A stretch of DNA of 64,000 bases from Dysgonomonas sp. 25 (GCF_010501075.1 NZ_QVMN01000006.1:124001-188000); one strand, 5' to 3'. Counted from the first letter of the stretch, positions 22,087 to 30,435 are shown. Made by a program: numbers and translations. Notes: generated by a model from the letters alone, not told the origin.

Positions 22087-22240
22087 TGTCACCCTCGTGT
22101 CACCTTTGTAGGTCTCTGTTTGTGCTTATTATGAGCAGATTATGGTAAAAAGGTATACAAAAAGTATATATGTTTTGTGCGTTTTTTTGTGAGGTTACTT
22201 TTTTATTACTTAACCACGGAGGGCACTAAGTTTTTACACA
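22085..22240. repeat. Dispersed intergenic repeat of about 160 bp, copy 1
   Basis: Shares an ordered set of blocks with the reverse complement of about 42640-42820: TGTCACCTTTGTA, a TTAT.AG.AGATTA block, GTATACAAAAAGTATA, GTTACTTTTTTATTACTTAA and CCACGGAGG...CACTAAGTTTTTAC. The rest of the gap to 22328 holds GCTAACAGTTA-type words also seen in other gaps. No gene is seen in it. Confidence 0.75.
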
Positions 22241-22328
22241 GAGGACACAAAGTGAAAGAACGCAGGGAAACAGCTAACAGTTATCCGAAAAATATGATAA
22301 CTGTTAACTGATATCTAATAACTGGTCA

Positions 22329-23567
22329 TTAGTCTTTCTTGCAGCGTACGGAAAAAAGAAAATTTACAGTGCCAGCATTATGGCGATAAACACCGTTCAT
22401 TATATTTTGTATACTACGATACCAGGCATTTCCTACATTATACGTAGAAGAACTACTCGTCCAATAAATACCGGTTCCTCCAAAATTGATTACAGAACCA
22501 TAACTGGCCATCCCTGGCGCCAATAAATTAAATCCTCCTTCTGACGGTATTTTTGAGAATCCTTCTGAAGCACGAATAATTGGATCACAAAAATCTTGTA
22601 TAGCTTGCCCATGTGTTGTTCCTCGCCAGTTAACCGTATAATTGTCTTGATTTAATACTTCACTATCATCACCAGGATCAATATTGGTTGTCACATTTGC
22701 ATATTTAGTTGTATTTCTTATGATCTCATTTTCTAATTCCGTCCACTCATAATCACTCGGCAAATGCCAACCCGAAGGGCAAATCCCCTGTACTTGTGCA
22801 TGTATAATACCTCCTTCATTTGCTATGCTTCCTATTCCATCTATTCCTCCTTTTCCAGCCGTTGCTGCATCCCATGTATACAAATATCCCAAATAAGGAT
22901 TTGCAAGATATTCTATAGAGGGGGATTCACCAGGAGTTACAATTCCAGACTCTTTGGGATAGCACCAATATGCGACATCACAGGCCATGGAAGAATTAGC
23001 ATTTGGACCACTCAGAGAGCGTCCAGAAGAATGGCTGATTCCATCAAAATCCTTTGCAGATAGATTGGTTATCATCCATCTACCAGCTGTACTGAAATCG
23101 GCCGAGATGAATTCTTCATAAATCCCAGGTTTAGCTACATGACGAAGAACTTTTGTACCCCATTCCGATTCGTTAGAAGAGGCAACTGGAATTTCTGGTT
23201 TTTCTTTACCCAAAATACTCCATTTTTCACCATTCCAAATATATAGGCCAGTATTGATTGCATCAGTATGTGGGCATTGTTTTTCTTTAATATTATAAAC
23301 AATCAATCCAATATGATCGCTCAAATCGTAACTTTCGGTAGTGTTACCAATCGATTTAGCCAACTCTGAAGGAGTACCTGGTTCTAAATTGGTCAATTCT
23401 ACCCGAGGCATGCCTAAGCCTTTGGTGGTGGTACTTCCCTCGCTTAGTTCGAGCAAGGCTCCTGCAACAGGAGGGGTTGAATCCCCGATTTTTACCTGCG
23501 CACATAGGTTTGTTGTAACGAATGAGGCTACTATAATAATAGCCTGTGTCAAGATTTTTTGTTTCAT
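22329..23567 (-). CDS. Secreted FISUMP-family protein (paralogue A)
   Basis: About 412 residues from the ATG at 23567, which gives a clean signal peptide (MKQKILTQAII...LCAQ); the frame extends six codons upstream. The N-terminal module of about 110 residues (VKIGDSTPPVAGALLELSEG, later HIGLIVYNI and GLYIWNGEKWSILG) is shared with the genes at 27272, 30526 and 50738. The C-terminal half has Fibrobacter succinogenes major paralogous domain marks (CPSGWHLPSDYEWTELEN, LLAPGMASYG, IYWTSSSS, FSVRCKKD). Function of this family is unknown; the C-terminal fold is thought to resemble C-type-lectin-like or sulfatase-modifying-factor folds. No lipobox. Confidence 0.75.
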   Translation of the reverse strand: MKQKILTQAIIIVASFVTTNLCAQVKIGDSTPPVAGALLELSEGSTTTKGLGMPRVELTNLEPGTPSELAKSIGNTTESYDLSDHIGLIVYNIKEKQCPHTDAINTGLYIWNGEKWSILGKEKPEIPVASSNESEWGTKVLRHVAKPGIYEEFISADFSTAGRWMITNLSAKDFDGISHSSGRSLSGPNANSSMACDVAYWCYPKESGIVTPGESPSIEYLANPYLGYLYTWDAATAGKGGIDGIGSIANEGGIIHAQVQGICPSGWHLPSDYEWTELENEIIRNTTKYANVTTNIDPGDDSEVLNQDNYTVNWRGTTHGQAIQDFCDPIIRASEGFSKIPSEGGFNLLAPGMASYGSVINFGGTGIYWTSSSSTYNVGNAWYRSIQNIMNGVYRHNAGTVNFLFSVRCKKD

Positions 23568-23803
23568 AATGTTTATAATTAGCATATTAGTAAATTCGGA
23601 TATGGATTATAGATTTTAGCCGTTAGCTGATAGCTGTTAGCTTTGTCATCCCGAGTGACTACGAGGGATCTCGTTCCGATTTGGATGTAGGGGGCAATAA
23701 ATATTGCCCCGTATATGTTGGATATTGCGGGCGAAAGATTTTTGGCTCGCCTGCGCTTCGCCGAACGATGTTTCGCCCCTACAAGGGTTCTGTTGTTAAC
23801 TGA

Positions 23804-23838
23804 AAAATCCCGCTTCTCCTCACGGAGAAGACGGGATG
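23804..23838 (-). terminator. Orphan terminator on the minus strand
   Basis: Stem ATCCCG-CTTCTCC / GGAGAAG-ACGGGAT with a T run on the minus strand. No minus-strand gene ends nearby. It is followed at 23841 by AATACCCCTGACATTAACACAAGC, the same kind of tail that follows the other FISUMP-family genes, so it may mark a lost paralogue. Confidence 0.55.
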
Positions 23839-24018
23839 AAACGGGGTGAATACCCCTGACATTAACACAAGCATATCTTAAGTTGACAAGTAGACGAGTT
23901 GACCAGTAAACAAGTTTATACCATTCTCGTGTACTTGTTAACTTGTCTACTTGTTTACTTTTTCTAATAAATTTCTTATCTGAAAATTTGAATAAATCCC
24001 AAGAAAACGTTATATTAC

Positions 24019-24043
24019 GTGTGTGTGTGTGTGTGTGTGTGTG
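24019..24043. repeat. GT dinucleotide microsatellite
   Basis: Twelve GT units plus one G. A slippage-prone tract about 450 bases upstream of the FISUMP-family gene (minus strand) and downstream of the HAD gene. No direct role is visible. Confidence 0.9.
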
Positions 24044-24156
24044 CCTATTATCTCACCAATGAACATATTGATAAGACGAAAGTTGAATAAAAAAATAAGG
24101 CGTTTTTGTTCCATCATCCGTATAGGTATTTAACCCCGTTATATTTGACAAAGGAA

Positions 24157-24190
24157 AACAAAAAAACCGGAAAATGCAACTTTTCCGGTT
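24157..24190 (-). terminator. Terminator of the HAD-family gene
   Basis: Perfect 10-bp stem AACCGGAAAA/TTTTCCGGTT (24165-24174 with 24181-24190), loop of 6. On the minus strand it is followed by TTTTTTGTTTT. Confidence 0.88.
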
Positions 24191-24213
24191 ATGATACTGT
24201 ATTTTAACTACAA

Positions 24214-24864
24214 TCAGATAAACGTTTTCAGGCGTTCGATATCCTTGAAGTCCGAAATAACGGCATAGGTATAATCTTTCAGGAAATCGGCCGTGTGTGT
24301 TGTCGAAACTCCTATCACGCGCATAAAGGCATAGGTAGCAGCCTTGATACCTGTGAAAGAATCTTCAAAAACGGTACATTCGTTCGATTGTACACCCAGA
24401 TTGGTCTGAGCCAATACATAACCCATCGGGTCGGGTTTTCCCTTCTTGATGCTGTCGGAAGTGACAACCGTGTCGAAAACTCCTTTCAGCGATAATTGTT
24501 CCAATACAATATCCACCTTAGCGGATGGCGAACTGGTCACGACACCTGTCTTATATCCCGCCTCTTTCAGGTATTTGATGAAATCCAATACCCCGGGAAT
24601 AACGAGTTTCGTATATTCGATTTTGGCTTCCATGTCGGCGGCAGCCTTGCGGATAGCCTGTTTCTCTTCGAGTGGGGATATAGTGAAATACAATTCGATG
24701 ATAGAGCTGATTGTCATCCCTTTGATGGTAGCGGCAAAGTTTTCTATCTTCAAACCTGCTTTTTCGGCTACTGTATTCCAGAAATTGTCGTAGTAACATT
24801 CTGTATCGACTATCACACCGTCCAAGCCGAACAGCACTGTCGTAATCTTTGTTTCTTTCGCCAT
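24214..24864 (-). CDS. HAD-superfamily hydrolase, beta-phosphoglucomutase-like, nucleophile Asp missing
   Basis: A protein of 216 residues with the complete layout of the beta-phosphoglucomutase branch: motif I region LFGLDGVIVDTE, a helical cap (about 20-90), motif II VVTSSPSAK, motif III Lys in KKGKPDPMGY, and motif IV TVFEDSFTGIKAA. The first Asp of motif I (DxD), which forms the phospho-enzyme, is Gly13 here (codon GGC); the second, Asp15, is present. Either activity is lost or the base is a sequencing or assembly error, since one transition GAC to GGC explains it. It may act on sugar phosphates in the family. Monocistronic, with a good terminator. Confidence 0.85.
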   Translation of the reverse strand: MAKETKITTVLFGLDGVIVDTECYYDNFWNTVAEKAGLKIENFAATIKGMTISSIIELYFTISPLEEKQAIRKAAADMEAKIEYTKLVIPGVLDFIKYLKEAGYKTGVVTSSPSAKVDIVLEQLSLKGVFDTVVTSDSIKKGKPDPMGYVLAQTNLGVQSNECTVFEDSFTGIKAATYAFMRVIGVSTTHTADFLKDYTYAVISDFKDIERLKTFI

Positions 24865-24942
24865 GATATTATATTATTAGATTAAATTATCCGTTGATTG
24901 ACACGCAAAGTAACAAGAATTTTCTCTATTCCGGGAAAATAT

Positions 24943-25389
24943 CTACTTTTTTTTACCTTTTTTCAGTTCGAGACGAAGAATAGGATAGTTCAATCCCTCG
25001 CCGTCGTACTCGTCGCGCCCTACTTCTTCGAATCCGAGGTGATAGTAGAAATCGAGCGCCTGCTTATTTTGCTCGTTTACGTCCACCTGACGGGCATCTA
25101 ATTTTTCGATGGCATATTCCATCAATTTCTTTCCGATTCCTTTGCCACGGACCGAATTATGGACGAAAAGCATTTCTATTTTATTCTCTTCGGAGATACC
25201 CAGAAAAGCCTTTATCACTCCATGATCATCTTTGTAGGCATACAAGTCCACATGGTTGAAATAGACCGGGATATGTTCCCTGTAAAATTCATAATCCTTG
25301 TTAGACAAGAAATGATGCGTCGCCTGCACGGCGCTTACCCATACATCCAACAACTTGTTGTATTCGTCTTTATGTACTGAGCAAATCAT
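24943..25389 (-). CDS. GNAT-family N-acetyltransferase
   Basis: A protein of 148 residues with the GNAT core: beta strands LYAYKDDHGVIKAFLGIS and IEMLFVHNSVRGKGIGKKLMEYAIEKL (acetyl-CoA loop R-G-K-G-I-G near residue 97), then LDFYYHLGFEEVGRDEYDGEG. It transfers an acetyl group from acetyl-CoA to an amine; the substrate is unknown. It starts 17 bases downstream of ychF, so the two may be co-transcribed. Confidence 0.9.
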   Translation of the reverse strand: MICSVHKDEYNKLLDVWVSAVQATHHFLSNKDYEFYREHIPVYFNHVDLYAYKDDHGVIKAFLGISEENKIEMLFVHNSVRGKGIGKKLMEYAIEKLDARQVDVNEQNKQALDFYYHLGFEEVGRDEYDGEGLNYPILRLELKKGKKK

Positions 25390-25405
25390 AATCGGCTATT
25401 TTTTT

Positions 25406-26509
25406 TTAAACGTTAAACCTGAAATGCATAATATCGCCGTCCTGAACGACATAGTCTTTTCCTTCAACATTCATCTTTCCGGCTTCTTTTACGGCAGCTT
25501 CCGAACCGAGGGTGACAAAGTCTTCGTATTTAATCACTTCGGCGCGGATAAATCCTTTTTCGAAATCGGTATGTATCACACCTGCACACTGAGGGGCTTT
25601 CCAGCCTTTGGTATAAGTCCATGCGCGCACTTCCTGCACGCCACAGGTGAAATAAGTCTCCAAATTTAATAATTTATAGGCAGTTTTTATCAAACGGGCA
25701 ACGCCGGATTCCTGCAATCCTATTTCCGAAAGGAACATTTCGCGTTCCTCGTATGTCTCAAATTCGGCTATTTCCGATTCTATTTTGGCAGCAACTACCA
25801 ATATTTCGGCATCCTCATCTTTCACGGCTTCGCGCACCTGCTCTACATATTGGTTGCCCGACGATGCACTGGCTTCGTCTACGTTGCAAACATACAGGAT
25901 AGGCTTATATGTTAACAGGTAAAGTTCGTTGGCCGATTTTTGGTCTTCTTTACTATCGAAAGTCACTACGCGGGCAGATTTTCCCTGCTCCAATACTTCT
26001 TTGAACTGGAGAAGGATATCATACATCCGCTTGGCATCTTTGTCGCCGCCTGTTTTTGCCTGTTTTTCCACTTTCTGGATGCGGGCAAGGACGGTTTCGA
26101 GGTCTTTCAACTGCAATTCGGTATCGATGATTTCTTTATCGCGGACAGGATTAACACTTCCGTCGACGTGGGTGATATTGTCATCGTCGAAACAGCGAAG
26201 TACATGGATGATAGCATCTGTTTCGCGGATATTGGCAAGGAATTTATTTCCTAATCCCTCCCCTTTGCTTGCACCTTTCACGAGGCCGGCAATGTCGACA
26301 ATTTCGACAGTGGTAGGTACTATCCGCTGCGGATTGACTATTGCTGACAGTTTGTTCAATCGTTCATCCGGAACGGTTATTACTCCTACATTGGGTTCTA
26401 TCGTACAAAACGGGAAGTTGGCCGATTGCGCTTTCGCATTGGACAGACAGTTGAAGAGAGTCGATTTACCTACATTCGGCAAACCTACGATGCCACATTG
26501 TAATGCCAT
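25406..26509 (-). CDS. ychF: Redox-responsive P-loop ATPase YchF/Ola1
   Basis: A protein of 367 residues, full length for the family. The Obg-like P-loop is GLPNVGKST at residues 9-17, switch segments include VEIVDIAGLVKGASKGEGLGNKFL, the nucleotide specificity site is CNVDEAS (the family prefers ATP over GTP), and a C-terminal TGS domain ends VQDGDIMHFRFNV. YchF binds the ribosome and is involved in stress and translation control. Its promoter lies inside a 50-bp segment that is duplicated on the far side of the adjacent toxin-antitoxin pair. Confidence 0.97.
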   Translation of the reverse strand: MALQCGIVGLPNVGKSTLFNCLSNAKAQSANFPFCTIEPNVGVITVPDERLNKLSAIVNPQRIVPTTVEIVDIAGLVKGASKGEGLGNKFLANIRETDAIIHVLRCFDDDNITHVDGSVNPVRDKEIIDTELQLKDLETVLARIQKVEKQAKTGGDKDAKRMYDILLQFKEVLEQGKSARVVTFDSKEDQKSANELYLLTYKPILYVCNVDEASASSGNQYVEQVREAVKDEDAEILVVAAKIESEIAEFETYEEREMFLSEIGLQESGVARLIKTAYKLLNLETYFTCGVQEVRAWTYTKGWKAPQCAGVIHTDFEKGFIRAEVIKYEDFVTLGSEAAVKEAGKMNVEGKDYVVQDGDIMHFRFNV

Positions 26510-26538
26510 TTATTTTCTGAGTTTTTAGGTTTTAATGC

Positions 26539-26588
26539 TACAAAGATAGCACTTTATCGGGGAATGGCAATCACGCAGGAAAGAAACG
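26539..26588. repeat. 50-bp direct repeat, copy A, carrying the ychF promoter
   Basis: Matches 27155-27204 at 49 of 50 positions by eye (GATAGC versus GATAAC). The two copies bracket the toxin-antitoxin genes. Confidence 0.92.
26541..26570 (-). promoter_or_regulatory. ychF promoter: TTG, 19-base spacer, TATCTTTG
   Basis: On the minus strand, TTG (26568-26570), a spacer of 19 and TATCTTTG (26541-26548) match the Bacteroidota consensus. The leader to the ychF ATG would be about 25 nucleotides. Confidence 0.75.
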
Positions 26589-26593
26589 GGTTT

Positions 26594-26905
26594 TTATTTC
26601 TTTCCGATGGTATTTTTAAGCTTTTCAGGGTCTTGCCGGCAATCCCATATAGAGGTGATAAAAACAGTCTTCTCGTGTGCGAAATAAATAACTTTGTAAG
26701 TTCTAACAATTAATGATCGAAAAGTTTCGGGATAATCTGAAAGGATAGGTTCTATTGGTGCTATTTGAGGAAACTTTTTTAGCAATTCTACAGCCTCCAG
26801 AATATCATTAGAAACATTTATAGCTGATATTTCACTTTTATCAGCTATAAAATTATATATTTTACTTAAATCTTCCTGGGCAAGAGGTAACCAGATTATC
26901 CTCAT
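26594..26905 (-). CDS. RelE/ParE-family toxin
   Basis: A protein of 103 residues with the RelE/ParE pattern: IIWLPLAQEDLSKIYNFIADKS at the start, then RSLIVRTYKVIYFAHEKTVFITSIWDCRQDPEKL. Such toxins either cleave mRNA on the ribosome or poison gyrase; the subfamily cannot be decided here. The start codon overlaps the antitoxin stop by 4 bases (ATGA). The pair lies between two 50-bp direct repeats and interrupts the upstream region of ychF, so it looks like a mobile insertion. It is AT-rich compared with ychF. Confidence 0.88.
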   Translation of the reverse strand: MRIIWLPLAQEDLSKIYNFIADKSEISAINVSNDILEAVELLKKFPQIAPIEPILSDYPETFRSLIVRTYKVIYFAHEKTVFITSIWDCRQDPEKLKNTIGKK

Positions 26906-27126
26906 ACAGAACTGTATTTTTTACGCATATCTTCTTGTGTACAGCCCAATCCGTTTTTTGCATCTTCAATCCCTTGATTGATACGAAGTTTTAATTCTTC
27001 CTCCGTATATTGACAGGGTAAAGACCTTTTTTTAAGTTTCTTAAGATATTGCTTGAGTTTATTTAGTGTTTCCTCGCTATCAATATCTTTAATAAATTCT
27101 TTTATTTCCAATTCAAAAGTTGTCAT
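26902..27126 (-). CDS. Antitoxin of the RelE/ParE-type pair
   Basis: About 74 residues from the ATG at 27126, chosen over an upstream ATG at 27150 because a clear AAAGGAG lies 7 bases before it. The N-terminal half is a charged helix (FELEIKEFIKDIDSEETLNKL); the tail (EEELKLRINQGIEDAKNGLG) matches small Bacteroidota antitoxins that wrap a RelE-type toxin. No DNA-binding motif is evident. It should be translated before and coupled to the toxin. Confidence 0.8.
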   Translation of the reverse strand: MTTFELEIKEFIKDIDSEETLNKLKQYLKKLKKRSLPCQYTEEELKLRINQGIEDAKNGLGCTQEDMRKKYSSV

Positions 27127-27154
27127 CGTAAACTCCTTTCTTCTATACATTCAT

Positions 27155-27204
27155 TACAAAGATAACACTTTATCGGGGAATGGCAATCACGCAGGAAAGA
27201 AACG
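27155..27204. repeat. 50-bp direct repeat, copy B, carrying the toxin-antitoxin promoter
   Basis: Copy of 26539-26588 with one mismatch. The two copies are 616 bases apart. Confidence 0.92.
27157..27186 (-). promoter_or_regulatory. Promoter of the toxin-antitoxin pair
   Basis: TTG (27184-27186), 19-base spacer, TATCTTTG (27157-27164) on the minus strand, the same as the ychF promoter because it lies in the duplicated segment. About 31 bases upstream of the antitoxin start. Confidence 0.72.
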
Positions 27205-27211
27205 ATTGGTC

Positions 27212-27251
27212 AAAAAAAGCAAAAGCTCCCTGAAATAGCCGGAAGCTTTGC
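27212..27251 (-). terminator. Terminator of the 984-residue secreted protein gene
   Basis: On the minus strand GCAAAGCTTCC pairs imperfectly with GGAGCTTTTGC and is followed by TTTTTTTG. About 20 bases after the stop at 27272. Confidence 0.7.
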
Positions 27252-27271
27252 ACATTTTATATATTGAGGTA

Positions 27272-30226
27272 TCAAGGGTAGCGAACGCAACGTGTTGCAA
27301 GTGTAAGATATTTTTTCCTTGCTGCATTACCATAAAATTCGTCATAATATACAATGGTAGGATTAGTAGCAGCATTATTAGGATTTAAAAGAGGTATCGA
27401 AATCGATTGATAATTTTTTTCCGTCGAAGTCCAGTGCGGACTTGTTGCATCGAAAGCAGGAATACTTCCTCTGTTATTAATCATTTCAATCGCTTCAGCT
27501 TCTGTAGGTACACGCCATGCACCTGCCGGATAGCCCGGCTCGGAATAAGCAGCACAACCCGTTTTTTGTGTTGTATTATAATCCTGTGTATAATTCAACC
27601 AGTTCTGATGTGGATAAGTCGCAGTATTGTAACTTGCCGGAATACCCATAGCGTAGTTCCATATACTTTGCCCGGCGGTGCGAATATCTACTTTAGCTAC
27701 AATTCGTCCGGTGGATAGTTTAAAGTTTCCTACGTCTTGCGTAAAGCTGGTAATATTCGTCCATGTACCGTTATTATTATATTGAATAGTAATTGTTCTG
27801 GTGGAGGTTGTTGATTGGTTGAGCGGTATAGCCAGAGTAGTTGAACTGTTGCCGCTGTTGGCGCCATTTACTGTTCCGCTGATTGTTCCACTTTGAGTAT
27901 TTAATGCTCTCACGCTTATATTCGGCCGGAAGCCTGTCAGTGTAACTATGCAATTACCTCCTGCTGCAGATGTCACAGCAGTGGCCGACGCTGCCGTTAC
28001 CTTATATCCGGCCTGGCTGACGGCTGCGCCTATGGTTGTCCAGGCATTGCCATTTTTCGGGTTCTGATATTGACATACTACATTCCGGGTTGTCCAGGAA
28101 GCATTTTTCGGCACACTCAGGTTGCCCGAAGTTTTCGAGCCCGAAGTAGTTGCGGCAATCGTACCCGTTGTTAAGGCGGTGACACTGGAAGCGCTTGTGG
28201 TATAATAACCCGAACGGACATTTAGCTGGGGAAAATATCCGGTAGCGGTGACACTGGTATTATTAGCGGCATTGGCAGCAAGCGTAGGAATAGTTCTACT
28301 AATCCCCGAGATATTATATCCCGCTTGGGTGACTGCCGAACCGACAGTCTTCCATGAAGCACTTCCCGGATGATAATATTCCATTCTTACACTTCTCGAA
28401 TTCCATGTAGCATTTGCCGGTACCGACAAAGTTACCGATCGCGTTCCGTATTCTCCTGCTGCAATCGTTCCCGTCTTCAGCGCTGCACTTCCCGTCACAT
28501 TATAGGCCCTGATATAGTTTGTCATATTCGGATAGGCACCCGCCAGCGATACGTTTACATTGGTGGCGGCACTGGCTGACAAAGCAGACAAATTAGTCGA
28601 CGCTGACGAAATATAATATCCGGGCTGGGTAAGTGTTTTACTTCCTCCCGAAGTGAGCATGGAAGATGTATTATTCCCATAAACCGCCGATACGGTTATA
28701 GTCCTGTTCACTGGTGATGTTGTTATAGACCAGGTGGTATTGGGAGAAATGTTGACCGTAGTGCTCTTATTCCCAAAATTGGAAGGGTTTTGATTGGCAG
28801 AAGCCGTACCGATGGAAGGAGTCGCTTTCCAGGCAGCATTGGTACTCACATTCACGGTGATATTTCCGCCTGCCCGGGCTATGCTTGTAGCACTCAATGA
28901 ATTGAATGTAAAGCGGGCACCTACTGTCCTGTTCATAACCACATCGAAAGGCGCAGGAGCTGCCTGCGGACTTGTATTGAGCGCCGAAAAGCGAACAGTC
29001 GTGGTGTAGTTGCCCGGAGCGGGTTCGCTGGTGCTCGGGTTGAATGTGACGCTTGTCGCTCTTGTGGTTACAGGGGTAGTAGTGCCTTGCGTTGTTCCGG
29101 CTGTAATGGCTGTTCCACTCAACGAAGCGCTACCAACGACGGCAGCATAATTGCCGGACTGCACTGCAAACTGCCATTGTGCATTGGTGTTGAAAGTCAC
29201 ATTCTGAGCGGATGCAAGACTTATTGTTCCGGCGCTGGTTCTTGTCAGCACGGGGGCAGCAGCCGTTTGTTTTACATCTATTTCCCTGCTTTTGAAATGG
29301 GGATCGGTGGAAGTAATATTGAGTTTGGCGATACGTTCTGCCCAAGTCGGGTTATCGGCAAGGGTTATCCTCATTGTACCACTATTAGGGCGATTGGTAT
29401 TATCGGCCAAGCCTGACAACATTGTTCCCGGATTGGTGGAAGTGAGGGCTGCACTCCAATCCGAAGCCTCGGTAGTGGCAACAACGCTATGAGTAGTACC
29501 TTGCGGAGCAAAGGTAGTTGTATTGAGCGAATAGAGCATTTCCCTGTCGAGCTGCGTTATGGTGATAGGGTGCACATACGTTTTGTTGTCTATTTTTACG
29601 GTTGCCGTAACAATCGTTGTACGATCTCCGCCGGTCGTATTTACTTTCGGTTGAAAAGTAAATATTTTGGAAACTCCCCGCGTAATATCCGACGGGTATT
29701 GTTGCCAGTCAGCCGATGGGATAATGCCATCGTTGGTCCATAAGACCGACGCATTGTTGTGGCTCAAATCCAATGTTACGTTTCGGGCGGCTAAAGCGCT
29801 TTTATAAAACAACATACTGCTTGTACTGAAAAATGCTTTGGCACAAGGTGTGGGGATGCGTGCCCATTCGGTTCCGCTCCACAGGTAGATACCTTTGCAG
29901 AAATCGACGCCGGTATCGTTGATATTGTATACCATAAGCCCGGCATGGCGGGCATCTTCGGCATCTTTCAATGTTCCTGTGTAGTTGGCATTAGCCAATC
30001 CGCTTCCGGGAGAAGTTTCGAACATGGGGAAAAGATTATCCGTATCAGTCAATGAAACCTTCGGGAGCACCATCCCTTTATTTGAACTTCCATCCGGGTG
30101 TTGTTTCAAATCCAGCAAAGCTCCTGCATTGGGTGCATTACCCGAACCGATTGTTACTTGTGCAAAGGAATTGATTGCTGTGAAAAAGATAACTATCAAT
30201 AGAATAGCCTGTGATGACGACCTCAT
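27272..30226 (-). CDS. Large secreted modular protein, FISUMP-like tail (paralogue B)
   Basis: A protein of 984 residues with a signal peptide ending NSFAQ. Layout: an N-terminal module shared with the other paralogues (VTIGSGNAPNAGALLDLKQH, then HAGLMVYNI and GIYLWSGTEWARI); BACON/Ig-like beta modules (about 130-540, e.g. VHPITITQLDREM, and PAPFDVVMNRTVGARF); three repeats of roughly 80-100 residues each ending in a QAGY-like motif (about 540-840); and a FISUMP-like tail (GAWRVPTEAEAIEMINN, WTSTEKN, TRCVRYP). Function unknown. It resembles a surface adhesin or binding protein. It is the tandem neighbour of a close paralogue at 30526, and the shared central part is nearly the same over long stretches. 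Confidence 0.72.
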   Translation of the reverse strand: MRSSSQAILLIVIFFTAINSFAQVTIGSGNAPNAGALLDLKQHPDGSSNKGMVLPKVSLTDTDNLFPMFETSPGSGLANANYTGTLKDAEDARHAGLMVYNINDTGVDFCKGIYLWSGTEWARIPTPCAKAFFSTSSMLFYKSALAARNVTLDLSHNNASVLWTNDGIIPSADWQQYPSDITRGVSKIFTFQPKVNTTGGDRTTIVTATVKIDNKTYVHPITITQLDREMLYSLNTTTFAPQGTTHSVVATTEASDWSAALTSTNPGTMLSGLADNTNRPNSGTMRITLADNPTWAERIAKLNITSTDPHFKSREIDVKQTAAAPVLTRTSAGTISLASAQNVTFNTNAQWQFAVQSGNYAAVVGSASLSGTAITAGTTQGTTTPVTTRATSVTFNPSTSEPAPGNYTTTVRFSALNTSPQAAPAPFDVVMNRTVGARFTFNSLSATSIARAGGNITVNVSTNAAWKATPSIGTASANQNPSNFGNKSTTVNISPNTTWSITTSPVNRTITVSAVYGNNTSSMLTSGGSKTLTQPGYYISSASTNLSALSASAATNVNVSLAGAYPNMTNYIRAYNVTGSAALKTGTIAAGEYGTRSVTLSVPANATWNSRSVRMEYYHPGSASWKTVGSAVTQAGYNISGISRTIPTLAANAANNTSVTATGYFPQLNVRSGYYTTSASSVTALTTGTIAATTSGSKTSGNLSVPKNASWTTRNVVCQYQNPKNGNAWTTIGAAVSQAGYKVTAASATAVTSAAGGNCIVTLTGFRPNISVRALNTQSGTISGTVNGANSGNSSTTLAIPLNQSTTSTRTITIQYNNNGTWTNITSFTQDVGNFKLSTGRIVAKVDIRTAGQSIWNYAMGIPASYNTATYPHQNWLNYTQDYNTTQKTGCAAYSEPGYPAGAWRVPTEAEAIEMINNRGSIPAFDATSPHWTSTEKNYQSISIPLLNPNNAATNPTIVYYDEFYGNAARKKYLTLATRCVRYP

Positions 30227-30330
30227 AGTACAAATTGTTTATATTTAGGATTGTTTGTATAGTTCATTGCTTCATTAATATTATGATTTGACGAAGGTAT
30301 TTCTTTATCAGGCTGACTTTGGATTTTTTA

Positions 30331-30368
30331 GACGAAACGGGGTATTTTTGCGACGAAACGGGGTATTT
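30331..30368. repeat. Two tandem 17-bp copies
   Basis: GACGAAACGGGGTATTT occurs at 30331-30347 and again at 30352-30368, a 21-base period. It lies in the upstream region of the 984-residue gene. Confidence 0.85.
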
Positions 30369-30435
30369 CTACTGACAAAACGTTTTTTGCCGGCTATTCA
30401 TTTTTTAATTCTTATTGCCAAATCGAAGACAAAAA

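Larger units (their letters stand above)
23586..24213. other. Gene-free region of dispersed repeats
   Basis: No gene is supported in these 628 bases. They hold GTTAGCTGATAGCTGTTAGC-type words, a GTCATCCCGAG...GGGATCTCG block, the palindrome GGGGCAATAAATATTGCCCC (about 23691-23710), a GGCGAAAG...CGCCC block, an orphan terminator, a degenerate inverted repeat of ACAAGTAGACAAGTT words (about 23881-23960), and a GT tract at 24019-24043. Confidence 0.7.
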
